DNA from: Ignavibacteria bacterium
Lineage (GTDB): Bacteria; Bacteroidota; Ignavibacteria; Tepidaquicellales; Tepidaquicellaceae
NCBI GenBank assembly: GCA_016719565.1
Contig: JADJYU010000008.1
Span: forward strand, 186,001 to 250,000
Direction of reading: 5' to 3'
DNA length: 64,000 bases
Below, in pieces: positions 18,618 through 28,047 of the stretch. How positions within the stretch are numbered: the stretch's first letter is position 1; every line of letters starts with the position of its first letter. The position numbers and the translations under genes were made by a program. The notes under the pieces were generated by a model. The model was not told the DNA's origin and did no database searches. It saw only the letters and a program-made list of their open reading frames with translations.

Positions 18618-19312
18618 TTGAATAAGCGCTTTGGAACTCCTTATGATGTTTCCGAAAACAGAGCCGGAATTCTTGATGTTTTAATTGCAACCAAGCTGTC
18701 GCAAAATACAACTGATAAATCTTCCTTTGTTGCGTTCACCAATCTTAAAAAGAAATTCAGAAACTGGGATGAGGTTTCACAGGCGGATGTAAGGTTAATA
18801 AAAATGAAATTAAAGTCTGCGGACTTGCGGATACAAAATCAAAAGAAATTTTATCTCTTTTGAAAAGTTTAAAGAAAAATTTCGGAAGTCTGGATCTTGA
18901 TTTTATGAATGAATACTCCGATGAAAAAATATATGAGATATTTCTAAGTCATAAGGGGTTCGGAGTGAAGACAGTTTCATGTGTCCTGATCTTCGCGCTG
19001 GGAAGGGATGCATTCCCGGTGGATACGCATGTTCACAGAATCCTTAACCGGCTTGGGATCGTGAAAACTTCATCGCCGGAAAAAACTTTCGAAGCGGTAA
19101 AAGATATTATTCCTAAAGGCAAAAAATATGAAATGCATTCGAATCTGATCAAGTTCGGAAGAAATATTTGCAAAGCAAAAAATCCATTATGCAGCATCTG
19201 TTTTTTGTATAAGATGTGTGAATTTCCGGATAAAGGAATCTACCGGAAAAGAAAGATTGATCCGAATGAAATAAAAGAAAATAATTTTATCATCCTCGAA
19301 AATTTAGTTTAA
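18618..19312 (+). pseudogene. nth: Endonuclease III-like DNA glycosylase, one frameshift
   Basis: Two overlapping frames together encode a HhH-GPD base-excision glycosylase/AP-lyase. The first (18618-18863) has ILDVLIATKLSQNTTDKS. The second has FGVKTVSCVLIFALGRDAFPVDTHVHRILNRLG (helix-hairpin-helix with catalytic Lys replaced or shifted, and the essential Asp of PVDTHV) and an iron-sulphur-type Cys series ending CKAKNPLCSICFLYKMCEF. The break lies in an AAAAA run near 18802: one extra A would give RLIKNEIKVCGLADTKSKEIL. The N-terminus may begin upstream of the TTG at 18618, since the frame is open back into wecB. Either a homopolymer sequencing error or a recent mutation. Confidence 0.8.
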
Positions 19313-19314
19313 GT

Positions 19315-20349
19315 TTGAAATTAGATAAAAATAAAATTAATAAGATTCTTGTAATTAAATTCGGAGGGATCGGAGACATTCTCCTGACCACTCCCGTGCT
19401 TCCTAATCTCAAAGCTTTTTTTCCTGATGCAGAAATTAACTTTCTCACTGTCCGTCATTCACGTGATATTCTTATTGATAATCCGTATATCACAAGAGCA
19501 TTTACATATGATGCAAACGAAGACAAGTCATGGTGTCTGATTAAGAACATTAGAAAGCAAAAGTATGATCTTGTTATAGATCTATTCGGAAATCCCCGGA
19601 CCGCTCTTATTACATTTTTGAGCGGAGCAAAATACAGATTTGGTTTTAATTTCAGAGGAAGAAATTATGCATATAACATCAGCGTAAAAGGCAGAGGAGG
19701 AGAAGTTCATAACGTTGAGTTTAATCTCGACTCGCTGAGAGCGCTTGACATTCCGATTGTTTCCAAAAAACTTTATCTGCCGGTAAATGTAGTCCATAAA
19801 GAATTTGCTGATGAATTTTTTAATTCAAATGATCTTTTTTCAAAGAAAGTTATAGGGATCTCAAAAACAGGCGGCTGGGAATCTAAAAGATATAAAGCTG
19901 AAGATTACACAAAACTTATGGACATACTGAATGAGATTTATGATGTTAATTTTATTCTCTTCTGGGGAAATCAAAAGGAAAAAGAAAACTGTGAAATGAT
20001 CAGAGACTCGGTAAAAAAAAGAAACGCATATCTTATTCCGGACAGTCCTATAAGATATCTTGCCGCCATAATTGAGAAATGCGATATTGTGATCGGTAAT
20101 GACTCCGGACCTCTGCATATAGCAGTTTCGATGAACGTCCCCACGCTCGGGATATACGGACCTACAAATCCAAAACTTCAGGGTCCGTTCGGCGATAAAA
20201 ATTTATCAATTGTAAATGAAAATATTGACTGCCTGTACTGCAATCTGCTCGAATGCAATATAGGAAATATCTGCATGACAGAATTATCCAAAGATCTTAT
20301 TATAGAAAAAGTAAAAGAGCTGATCCGGATCAACGATGTTAAAATGTAA
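19315..20349 (+). CDS. GT9-family (heptosyltransferase-like) glycosyltransferase
   Basis: 344 residues, TTG start 2 bp after the endonuclease stop. The N-terminal motif KFGGIGDILLTTPVLPNLK and the C-terminal nucleotide-sugar site GNDSGPLHIAVSMNVPTLGIYGPT are characteristic of ADP-heptose:LPS heptosyltransferases (GT-B fold). It probably adds a heptose or related sugar to the LPS inner core on the cytoplasmic face of the inner membrane. The location after wecB fits a role in envelope polysaccharide. The exact acceptor cannot be told. Confidence 0.88.
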   Translation: MKLDKNKINKILVIKFGGIGDILLTTPVLPNLKAFFPDAEINFLTVRHSRDILIDNPYITRAFTYDANEDKSWCLIKNIRKQKYDLVIDLFGNPRTALITFLSGAKYRFGFNFRGRNYAYNISVKGRGGEVHNVEFNLDSLRALDIPIVSKKLYLPVNVVHKEFADEFFNSNDLFSKKVIGISKTGGWESKRYKAEDYTKLMDILNEIYDVNFILFWGNQKEKENCEMIRDSVKKRNAYLIPDSPIRYLAAIIEKCDIVIGNDSGPLHIAVSMNVPTLGIYGPTNPKLQGPFGDKNLSIVNENIDCLYCNLLECNIGNICMTELSKDLIIEKVKELIRINDVKM

Positions 20350-20402
20350 AATAAGTTTTTAATGAATTCAATAATTCTTATTTTGTTCAACTAAAAAATT
20401 TT

Positions 20403-21764
20403 ATGGCAGAAGCTGTAAGTAATAAATATCCAAAAGGGATTCCGTATATAATCGGTAACGAACTTGCCGAAAGATTCAGCTATTACGGAATGAAGGGGAT
20501 CCTTGTAGTTTTCATGACTCAGTATCTGATGGGTTCTGGAGGAACAGATGTTATGAATCCTAATGAAGCTACGAAATGGTATCATGTTTTCAGCATGGCG
20601 ACTTATTTTTTTCCGATAATTGGAGCTATTATTTCTGATGTATTGTGGGGAAAATATAAGACCATAATATTGCTGTCTATTGTATATGTGCTTGGTCACG
20701 CAGCGCTGGCGATTGACGAATCAAGAGTCGGGCTGGCGATCGGACTTACGCTTATAGCAATCGGCTCAGGCGGAATAAAACCCTGCGTCTCAGCTCACGT
20801 CGGAGATCAGTTTGAAAAAAAGAACAAGCATCTTCTTGAAAAAATATTCGGTTATTTTTATTTTTCTATTAATCTCGGAGCTGCAGTTTCAACTTTGCTC
20901 ACTCCTATATTACTGGACAGATATGGTCCTCACATTGCATTCGGTGTACCGGGTCTGCTGATGCTGTTTGCGACAATAGTTTTTTATATGGGAAGAAAGG
21001 TATTTATCGCGATTCCGCCTGTAGGATGGAAAGCATACAAGCTGGATGTCTTCAGTGAAAAAGGAAAGAAAGCAATTCTGAATCTCAGCATCATGTATAT
21101 TTTTATTGCAATATTCTGGTCGCTGTTTGATCAAACAGGATCTTCATGGGTGCTGCAGGCTGAGAAAATGGATAAGATGGTTAACCTTGGTTTTACGCAA
21201 TTTGAACTTCTCGCTTCGCAGATCCAGGCGATAAATCCCCTGCTGATAATGATATTCATTCCGATGTTTACTTATGTCATATATCCGTTCGTGAATAAAT
21301 TTTTTCCTCTGACAATGCTGAGAAAAATTTCCATCGGAATGTTTCTGGCGGCATTTTCTTTTGCTATAATTGCATTTGCGGAAACTTCCATCACAGCCGG
21401 AGGCACACCTAGCATTCTCTGGCAGTTCTGGGCTTATGTAATCCTTACTGCAGCCGAAGTAATGATCTCAATCACCGGTCTTGAATTTTCATATACTCAG
21501 GCGCCGAACAGCATGAAGTCTTTCGTCATGGGACTCTGGTTTCTCGGAGTCTCTCTCGGTAACGGCATTACAGCCCTCGTAAATCAGCTTATTGTAAATG
21601 ATGATGGTTCATTCGTCTTTGAAGGCTCTGAATATTTCTGGTTCTTTGCGGGACTGATGCTCTTCACTGCTTTTGCTTTTATAATTGTTGCCAAAAGATA
21701 TAAGGAGGAAGATTATATACAGGTGAGGGATACTTCTACCGATCCTTTATTAACTGAAAATTGA
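20403..21764 (+). CDS. POT-family proton-coupled oligopeptide transporter
   Basis: 453 residues with about 12-14 predicted membrane helices. The ELAERFSYYGM block at residues about 17-27 is the ExxER-FxYYG signature of proton-dependent oligopeptide transporters. GSGGIKPCVSAHVGDQF in helix 4/5 is the second PTR2 signature, and YFYFSINLGA follows. It imports di- and tripeptides with protons across the inner membrane. Stands alone; ATG start in an AT-rich leader. Confidence 0.93.
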   Translation: MAEAVSNKYPKGIPYIIGNELAERFSYYGMKGILVVFMTQYLMGSGGTDVMNPNEATKWYHVFSMATYFFPIIGAIISDVLWGKYKTIILLSIVYVLGHAALAIDESRVGLAIGLTLIAIGSGGIKPCVSAHVGDQFEKKNKHLLEKIFGYFYFSINLGAAVSTLLTPILLDRYGPHIAFGVPGLLMLFATIVFYMGRKVFIAIPPVGWKAYKLDVFSEKGKKAILNLSIMYIFIAIFWSLFDQTGSSWVLQAEKMDKMVNLGFTQFELLASQIQAINPLLIMIFIPMFTYVIYPFVNKFFPLTMLRKISIGMFLAAFSFAIIAFAETSITAGGTPSILWQFWAYVILTAAEVMISITGLEFSYTQAPNSMKSFVMGLWFLGVSLGNGITALVNQLIVNDDGSFVFEGSEYFWFFAGLMLFTAFAFIIVAKRYKEEDYIQVRDTSTDPLLTEN

Positions 21765-21886
21765 GTTTCAGATAATCTATCCTGTAATCCTGAATAAAAT
21801 TCAAATTTCAGTGATGCATATTTTAAGTTTAATATATAGTTCAATATCGTTAAATTAATTTTCTAAAAAATCAATGAAAGGAATTC

Positions 21887-23326
21887 ATGTCTAAAAACAC
21901 ACCAATTACTGTCGCATACGGTGACGGTATCGGTCCTGAAATAATGGAAGCAACACTGAATATAATAACTTCCGCCGGAGCTGAACTGGATATTGAAACT
22001 ATTGAGATAGGCGAACAGGTCTATCTCAGGGGAAATCTGGCCGGAATAGAACCGAGCGCATGGGATTCGCTTCGCAGGACAAAAGTTTTTCTGAAAGCTC
22101 CGATAACAACTCCTCAGGGCGGCGGTTATAAAAGCCTGAATGTAACAACACGAAAAACATTAGGACTTTATGCCAATGTAAGACCTTGTATTTCATATCA
22201 TCCTTATGTTTCTACAAAACATCCCGTAATGGATGTTGTAATTGTCAGGGAAAATGAAGAAGACCTTTATGCCGGTATCGAATACAGGCAGACGCAGGAT
22301 GTTTATCAGTGTTTAAAACTTATCTCAAGACCCGGTTCGGAAAAGATCATACGTTATGCCTTTGAGTATGCAGTTTATAACAACAGAAAAAAAGTAACAT
22401 GTTTTGTAAAAGATAATATCATGAAACTTACCGACGGTTTGTTTCACAAAATATTCAGGGACATTGCTGCTGAATATCCGGATATTGAAAACGAGGTATG
22501 GATAGTCGATATAGGCGCGGCTAAAATGGCAAACACTCCGGAAAATTTTGATGTGATAGTGATGGAAAATCTTTACGGTGATATATTATCGGATGTAGCC
22601 GCTCAGATCACAGGTTCTGTCGGACTAGCCGGCTCAGCAAACATAGGAGAGAATTTTGCGATGTTTGAAGCCATCCACGGTTCAGCTCCAAGAAGAGCAG
22701 GACAAAATCTTGCCAATCCATCCGGACTTTTGCTCGGCGGTGTTATGATGCTCAATCATATCGGACAAAGTGAAATTGCAACTAAAGTTCATAACGCATG
22801 GCTGAAAACTCTCGAAGACGGAATTCATACTTATGATATTTTTAAAGATAATATCAGTAAAGAAAAGGTCGGCACAAAAGAATTTGCAAAAGCAGTCATC
22901 GAAAGATTAGGTCAGGTTCCCGGAAAACTCAAACCGGTTAAATATAAAAAATCTGATGAAGTAAAAAGAAAACAAGCCGAAGTATCTAAATTAAAAATTC
23001 AGCAGAAAGATCTGGTCGGAGTGGATATTTATCTCGACTGGAGAAACGGATCTGCGGAAGACCTGGGAGAAATTCTGAAGAAAGTCGGCACTGATAATCT
23101 TAAGCTTGGATTCATAAGCAACAGAGGAGTAAAAGTCTGGCCAGACGGTGAACCTGAAACTTTCTGCACCGATCACTGGAGATGCAGATATGTAACCGTT
23201 AACAGCGGTGAAACAATTAATAACTCGGATGTAATAAAGCTGCTTGAAAAATTTTATGATACAGGATTTGATTTTATAAAGACCGAGCATATTTATAACT
23301 TCGACGGAGCAGCAGGATACTCCTGA
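21887..23326 (+). CDS. icd: NADP-dependent isocitrate dehydrogenase (long type)
   Basis: Oxidative decarboxylation of isocitrate to 2-oxoglutarate in the TCA cycle. 479 residues. The core has YGDGIGPEIMEATL, the substrate loop YKSLNVTTRKTLGLYANVRP, the REN-EDLYAGIEY segment and EAIHGSAPRRAGQNLANPSG. The extra C-terminal domain (about 375-479; GVDIYLDWRNGSAEDLG, TFCTDHWRCRYV) is that of the Thermus/Rickettsia-type long ICDH. An AAAGGA lies just before the ATG. A terminator follows. Confidence 0.93.
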   Translation: MSKNTPITVAYGDGIGPEIMEATLNIITSAGAELDIETIEIGEQVYLRGNLAGIEPSAWDSLRRTKVFLKAPITTPQGGGYKSLNVTTRKTLGLYANVRPCISYHPYVSTKHPVMDVVIVRENEEDLYAGIEYRQTQDVYQCLKLISRPGSEKIIRYAFEYAVYNNRKKVTCFVKDNIMKLTDGLFHKIFRDIAAEYPDIENEVWIVDIGAAKMANTPENFDVIVMENLYGDILSDVAAQITGSVGLAGSANIGENFAMFEAIHGSAPRRAGQNLANPSGLLLGGVMMLNHIGQSEIATKVHNAWLKTLEDGIHTYDIFKDNISKEKVGTKEFAKAVIERLGQVPGKLKPVKYKKSDEVKRKQAEVSKLKIQQKDLVGVDIYLDWRNGSAEDLGEILKKVGTDNLKLGFISNRGVKVWPDGEPETFCTDHWRCRYVTVNSGETINNSDVIKLLEKFYDTGFDFIKTEHIYNFDGAAGYS

Positions 23327-23359
23327 TTTTAATTATCATTTTATTTATACATCATTAAA

Positions 23360-23386
23360 AATCCGGATTTGCCGGATTTTTTTTTG
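23360..23386 (+). terminator. Intrinsic terminator after icd
   Basis: AATCCGG/CCGGATT stem with a 5-base loop and a run of T residues. Confidence 0.8.
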
Positions 23387-23392
23387 CAGGTA

Positions 23393-23423
23393 TTGACAAT
23401 TAAAAATAAACACTTTATTTTTG
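23393..23423 (+). promoter_or_regulatory. Bacteroidota-type promoter for the 23.5-kb operon
   Basis: TTGAC at 23393-23397 and TATTTTTG (TAnnTTTG) at 23416-23423 are spaced by about 20 bp and precede the ATG at 23467 by 43 bp, directly after the icd terminator. Confidence 0.5.
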
Positions 23424-23466
23424 TAAAGAACTTTATTTTTCAAAGTACTTTAAATTAAAATCACAC

Positions 23467-24069
23467 ATGGAATCAAAACAAGCTGAACTCGAACTTTCAC
23501 TGATAAAAAAAATGATGGAAGATACACGAAAGCTGAATATCGATAATGGTATTCATTACATATTCTGGGGAATTCTCGTAGCATTAGGTCTGCTTATAAA
23601 CTATCTTATGCTGGTGTTCAAATTTTACACAAAGTATATTGGATTCGTTTGGCTGGTCATGATGGTATCAGGAGCTGTTGCTGATATTCTGATCGGCAAG
23701 TATCAGAGCAAAAGAAGTAAAGTTTCCACTTATGCGGGAAGGATTCTGACTTCACTTTGGCTGGCATCCGGAGTTGCAATGTTTATTTACGGATTTGTCG
23801 GCTCATTCTCAGGAGCGTACAATCCCATTTTTATTTGTCCGGTCATCGCTACTTCACTCGGAATATCATATTTCACAAGCGGATCAATTCAGCAGCTCGG
23901 ATGGCTAAGATCAGTTTCATTCGGATGGTGGGCGGGCGCAATAGTAATGTTTGTATTTCCCGGAATTCATACTTTACTTATTTTTGCAATAATGATAATC
24001 ATGCTTCAGATCGTACCGGGATTATTACTCAATAAAAAATCAAAAGAATTATTTACGGAAAACGCATAA
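23467..24069 (+). CDS. Membrane protein paired with an HTH regulator
   Basis: 200 residues with a soluble N-terminus (ESKQAELELSLIKKMMEDTRKL) and about five hydrophobic segments (about 33-53, 58-77, 95-118, 122-140, 155-185). No enzyme motif. It ends TAATG, sharing one base with the downstream HTH gene. A membrane protein of about 200 residues translationally coupled to a small winged-helix regulator is a common Bacteroidota arrangement. It suggests a signal-sensing or membrane-stress unit, but the function is unknown. Confidence 0.7.
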   Translation: MESKQAELELSLIKKMMEDTRKLNIDNGIHYIFWGILVALGLLINYLMLVFKFYTKYIGFVWLVMMVSGAVADILIGKYQSKRSKVSTYAGRILTSLWLASGVAMFIYGFVGSFSGAYNPIFICPVIATSLGISYFTSGSIQQLGWLRSVSFGWWAGAIVMFVFPGIHTLLIFAIMIIMLQIVPGLLLNKKSKELFTENA

Positions 24070-24371
24070 TGAATTATGACTATCAGCAAATTGATGATGT
24101 AATACACTCACGGATCAGAACTGCGATTATGGCTGTGCTTGTGGGAACGGATGAAGCGGAATTTAATTTTCTCAAGGAAAAAGTAAATGCAACCGACGGT
24201 AACCTAAGTGTTCATCTGAAAAAACTGGAGCATGCCGGATATGTCAGCGTAAAGAAATTATTTGTGGACAGAAAACCTGTTTCAAAATACAAGATCACAT
24301 CTAAAGGGTATAAAGCGTTTGAAAATTATATTAATAATCTTGAAAATATTATAAAATCAAATAAAAAATAA
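24069..24371 (+). CDS. Winged-helix transcriptional regulator
   Basis: 100 residues. A winged helix-turn-helix fills the protein: IHSRIRTAIMAVLV (helix 1), FNFLKEKVNATDGNLSVHLKKLEHAGYVSV (HTH), then the wing KKLFVDRKPVSKYKITSKG. The layout fits the HTH_34/ArsR-MarR-like family that often controls the adjacent operon. The start overlaps the preceding stop, so it is translationally coupled to the membrane protein, the likely partner or target. Confidence 0.85.
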   Translation: MNYDYQQIDDVIHSRIRTAIMAVLVGTDEAEFNFLKEKVNATDGNLSVHLKKLEHAGYVSVKKLFVDRKPVSKYKITSKGYKAFENYINNLENIIKSNKK

Positions 24372-24393
24372 CCATTAATTTAAATTAACTAAC

Positions 24394-24687
24394 ATGACTA
24401 AACTTACTAAACTGACAAAAGATCAGATCGATAAGGATCTGAAGAAACTTAAAGGATGGAAAACAGATTACTCCTCAATTAAGAAAACCTATAAGACAAA
24501 GGGTTTTCCGCAGACAATGGGACTCGCAACAGCAATATGCTCATTCTGTCAGCAGCATGATCATCATCCGGATTACCTTACTATGAAATACTCAGAGGTC
24601 GAGGTTTCATTTTCCACACATTCCGTAAAAGGGATTTCCCGGAAAGATTTTGAAATAGCCGGTGATATTGAAACTCTAAAATTTTAA
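24394..24687 (+). CDS. phhB: Pterin-4a-carbinolamine dehydratase
   Basis: Regenerates the pterin cofactor by dehydrating 4a-hydroxytetrahydrobiopterin. 97 residues, typical length. The active-site signature is seen as QQHDHHPDYLTMKYSEVEVS followed by THSVKGIS, with both catalytic histidines. No phenylalanine hydroxylase gene lies nearby, so the physiological pterin step is unclear. 22 bp after the regulator gene and 6 bp before the receptor gene. Confidence 0.93.
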   Translation: MTKLTKLTKDQIDKDLKKLKGWKTDYSSIKKTYKTKGFPQTMGLATAICSFCQQHDHHPDYLTMKYSEVEVSFSTHSVKGISRKDFEIAGDIETLKF

Positions 24688-24693
24688 CTTAAT

Positions 24694-26919
24694 ATGAAAT
24701 TATTTTTTATACTATTTATTACATTAACGTTTTTAGTTCAAATCGGAATTACTTTTTCACAAGTCAGTGACTCAGCTGAAACATCACAGTTCACCATTAT
24801 ATCAGGAAAAGTAACCGGTGAAAAAAACGAAGTTCTGTCCGGCGCTAATTTAGTAATAGAAGGAACAATAGACGGCGCAACTTCAGATGAAAAAGGTTTG
24901 TATGAGTTTGAGACCGAAAAAACCGGGCAGGCAAATCTTATTGTAACTTCGCTGGATTACGCGACAAAAAATATTCCAATTGATATTTTACCGGGACAGA
25001 AAATGGTTCTTAATGTCAAACTTACAAAAACCGAAATTAAAACTGATGAGATACTTGTTACGGCGAGTTCATTTACTTCCGGAAATAATAATGCAGTTAC
25101 CCTTACTCCTCTTGAGATAGTACGAATACCGGGCGCAGACGCTGATCTGTACAGAGCCATCACTACTTTTCCCGGATCAAATCAGGTGAACGAAGGCAGC
25201 AGAATTACTGTGCGCGGAGGAAATCCCAATGAAGTTCTCACGATTGTTGACATGGCTTCGCTTTACAACCCGTTTATATTTGATGAAACATTTAATACTT
25301 CATCTTACTCGACTATTAATCCATGGGGACTGAAGGGAATCAATTTTACTAGCGGAGGATTTTCCGCTAAATACGGAAACGTGCTGTCTGCCGTACTAGA
25401 TCTTAAATCCTACGACATGCCGCAGGGTTCGGGAATGTTTGCCTGGCTTGGACTTGCAAATGCATCTCTGTCAGGGGTTTACCTTTCCGATAACAGAAAA
25501 ATCGGCGCGACTTTTACAGCGGGAAAATTATTTCTCGAGCCGTTTTTCGCAATTAACGGAAAGCATTCGGAATACTCTCCCATCCCGCAGTCAAACCAGC
25601 TCGGAGGCACTCTTTCCTTCACACTGGGAAAAACAGGAAATCTGAAAATGTACGGAAATTACAGCGATGATAAAGTCGGAATTAAAAACGCCGGACCTAC
25701 ATATGACGGATTCTTCGAAGGAAGTTCTAAAAACTATTTTAGTAATATAAAGCTGACTACCGCACCGTCAGTTTCGACTCTGCTAAGTGTAGGAGGATCT
25801 TTCAGTCTTAATGAAAACAATTCCAAATACGGCGTTCTTAATACTACAGAAAAAAATATTTATTCAAAAGGCCGTGCAGAATATACTCTGCAGTTAAATA
25901 ATAAGACTGACATAAATACAGGTCTGGAATATGAATATAACGAATATGATATCACAGGTACTGTTCCTCTGTTTTCATATAATCTGGCATTAAACGCGCC
26001 TTCATTAACTCTCGATACAAATTCAAACAGCGGAAGACTCGGCGCTTATCTTGAAGCGCAGATAAGACTGACAGATGATCTTTTTGTTATTCCAGGTGTC
26101 AGAACTGATTACCATTCACTTTCTTCCAAAGCAAGCTTTGATCCGAGAATTTCATTCGGTTATCTTATTAAACAAAATCATACGGTAAGAGGCGCATTCG
26201 GGCTTTACCATCAGTATCCGAGTCTTCTGGATTATTCAAGGTCCAGGGAAAATGAACTCAAGCCGGAATCAGCTTTACACTATATTCTTGGATATGAATT
26301 TAATAATGACAATAAAATTATTTTCAGAGTCGAAGGTTATTACAAAGATTACTCGGATCTTGTATTATTTAACAGAGCGAATTTTTTCTACGGCTCGGAG
26401 GGTGACGGTAATGTAAAGGGTGTAGATGTATTTTTTAAAACAAAGATCTCAAATAAATTTACCGGCTGGATCTCATATGCATATTCCGATTCCAAGAGAA
26501 GGCAGTTTGATGCGCAGATCCTTGCCCCTTCAAATTATGACATTACAAATAATATGAGTATTGTCGGAAGTTACAATCTTTCGGATAAAATTGTACTGGG
26601 ACTTTCTTACAAACTTTCGACGGGAAAGCCATACACACCGGTCAGCGGAAGTACTTTTGACAGTACGATGAATGTATATGTTCCTATTTATTCAGAAATA
26701 AACAGCGGCAGATTTCCAACATATGACAGACTTGATATGAATGCCCAGTATATTTTTTCGCTGTTTGGAAAATTCGCCGTCGGAGTTCTTGCCGTTAATA
26801 ATATTTTCAATAAGGATAATCTTTATGATTATACTTATAATTCTGATTACTCAACACAATTACCGATCTACACTAACAATAAAAGAACATTGTATGTCGG
26901 ACTCGGATTACAATTATAA
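24694..26919 (+). CDS. TonB-dependent receptor with N-terminal carboxypeptidase-like domain
   Basis: Outer-membrane active transporter of 741 residues. Signal peptide about 1-23. A carboxypeptidase-regulatory-like beta-sandwich (about 30-115, VSGKVTGEKNEVLSGANLVIEG) is followed by the plug (about 118-235, DLYRAITTFPGSNQVNEGSRITVRGGN) and a beta-barrel to the end (NKRTLYVGLGLQL, with the aromatic-rich final strand). It is shorter than SusC-type receptors and has no SusD partner. Substrate unknown. It may be expressed with the periplasmic TPR-like protein downstream. Confidence 0.88.
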   Translation: MKLFFILFITLTFLVQIGITFSQVSDSAETSQFTIISGKVTGEKNEVLSGANLVIEGTIDGATSDEKGLYEFETEKTGQANLIVTSLDYATKNIPIDILPGQKMVLNVKLTKTEIKTDEILVTASSFTSGNNNAVTLTPLEIVRIPGADADLYRAITTFPGSNQVNEGSRITVRGGNPNEVLTIVDMASLYNPFIFDETFNTSSYSTINPWGLKGINFTSGGFSAKYGNVLSAVLDLKSYDMPQGSGMFAWLGLANASLSGVYLSDNRKIGATFTAGKLFLEPFFAINGKHSEYSPIPQSNQLGGTLSFTLGKTGNLKMYGNYSDDKVGIKNAGPTYDGFFEGSSKNYFSNIKLTTAPSVSTLLSVGGSFSLNENNSKYGVLNTTEKNIYSKGRAEYTLQLNNKTDINTGLEYEYNEYDITGTVPLFSYNLALNAPSLTLDTNSNSGRLGAYLEAQIRLTDDLFVIPGVRTDYHSLSSKASFDPRISFGYLIKQNHTVRGAFGLYHQYPSLLDYSRSRENELKPESALHYILGYEFNNDNKIIFRVEGYYKDYSDLVLFNRANFFYGSEGDGNVKGVDVFFKTKISNKFTGWISYAYSDSKRRQFDAQILAPSNYDITNNMSIVGSYNLSDKIVLGLSYKLSTGKPYTPVSGSTFDSTMNVYVPIYSEINSGRFPTYDRLDMNAQYIFSLFGKFAVGVLAVNNIFNKDNLYDYTYNSDYSTQLPIYTNNKRTLYVGLGLQL

Positions 26920-26969
26920 TATCAAATTTTTTACTAACTAATTAAATAATTTCATAAGGAGAAATTAAA

Positions 26970-27770
26970 ATGAAACTAAAAACAATCTCAGCTATTCTAC
27001 TAATGTTCGCATTACTTACAGGCTTTAATTCTGTCAAAGCGGATTCGGACTTTGATAAAGCAATTCTGAAAGGTAAAAAAACTCTTAAAGAAGGAATGGA
27101 CAAAAGCGATGAAGTGATTCTGAAAAAAGCCAGAGGTCAGTTTGAAAGGATACTTCAGCTGAAGCAACAGCCCTGGCTTGTAAATTACTACATTGCTCTG
27201 GCCGATTACGGACTTGCTACGACCGGAATGGTAAAAGAAGATAAGGAAACAATTAAAAAATATACAGAGTCCGGAATAAACGTGATAAATAAATCCATTG
27301 ATGAGAATCCGGAATTTTGTGATTCTTATGTTCTGCTTGAGAGTCTGAATTTTAACAGATGGCAGTATGAGCAGGAAAAAATGCAGGAGATAATTGCGGC
27401 CACTCAAAGCGCTGATGCACAAGCCAAAAAGCTTGATGCAGAAAATCCGAGATACGTTCTCGTAACCGGTATATCACAGTTCTATACTCCGGAAGCATTC
27501 GGAGGCGGCATAAAAATGGCGATTCCGACTCTTGAAAAATCTTCTGAACTTTTTAAAACACGTAAGGAAAAAAGCGAGTTGTATCCGGACTGGGGATATG
27601 ATATGGCGCTTGGTTATTTAGCATTGAGTTTGTTAAAAAGAAACGATGACGGGGATCTGTCAAAAGCAGAAGTTCTCATAGTTGAGGCGTTAAAAATTAA
27701 TCCGGATTCAGGATTTATTTCAGGTTATGTTCAGAAAGAGTATAAGACAGCTTCCGCAGAAAGTAAATAA
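26970..27770 (+). CDS. Periplasmic TPR-like protein
   Basis: 266 residues with a cleavable signal peptide (MKLKTISAILLMFALLTGFNSVKAD) and then alpha-helical repeats resembling TPRs (ARGQFERILQLKQQPWLVNYYIALADYGL; SKAEVLIVEALKINPDSG). A clear AAGGAG Shine-Dalgarno precedes the ATG, unusual for this window. It lies 50 bp after the TonB-dependent receptor gene, and a strong terminator ends the operon. Probably an accessory protein of the receptor; no enzymatic motif. Confidence 0.75.
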   Translation: MKLKTISAILLMFALLTGFNSVKADSDFDKAILKGKKTLKEGMDKSDEVILKKARGQFERILQLKQQPWLVNYYIALADYGLATTGMVKEDKETIKKYTESGINVINKSIDENPEFCDSYVLLESLNFNRWQYEQEKMQEIIAATQSADAQAKKLDAENPRYVLVTGISQFYTPEAFGGGIKMAIPTLEKSSELFKTRKEKSELYPDWGYDMALGYLALSLLKRNDDGDLSKAEVLIVEALKINPDSGFISGYVQKEYKTASAESK

Positions 27771-27792
27771 TTATTGTTTATACTGATTATTA

Positions 27793-27828
27793 AAATACGC
27801 CGTGAAGTATTACGGCGTATTTTTTTTC
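27793..27828 (+). terminator. Intrinsic terminator after the receptor operon
   Basis: AAATACGCCGT...ACGGCGTATTT is an 11-bp-arm hairpin followed by a T run. Confidence 0.88.
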
Positions 27829-28047
27829 ATCCTTTTACTTGGTTTTTAAATCATATTTTCAAAATATAGATTTAAATAACAAATTTTATTTATATTTCAT
27901 ATCTGCGTATTTAATGTTATATTTTTCTACAAGATAAAATCCTTATATTACTTTCTAAAGTCCGGAACTTCGGAATCCCAAATTCCCCGACACAAAATTA
28001 AAGCATAATTCTGTTGAAAGACAATTTTAAAATTAAAATTGTAATTC

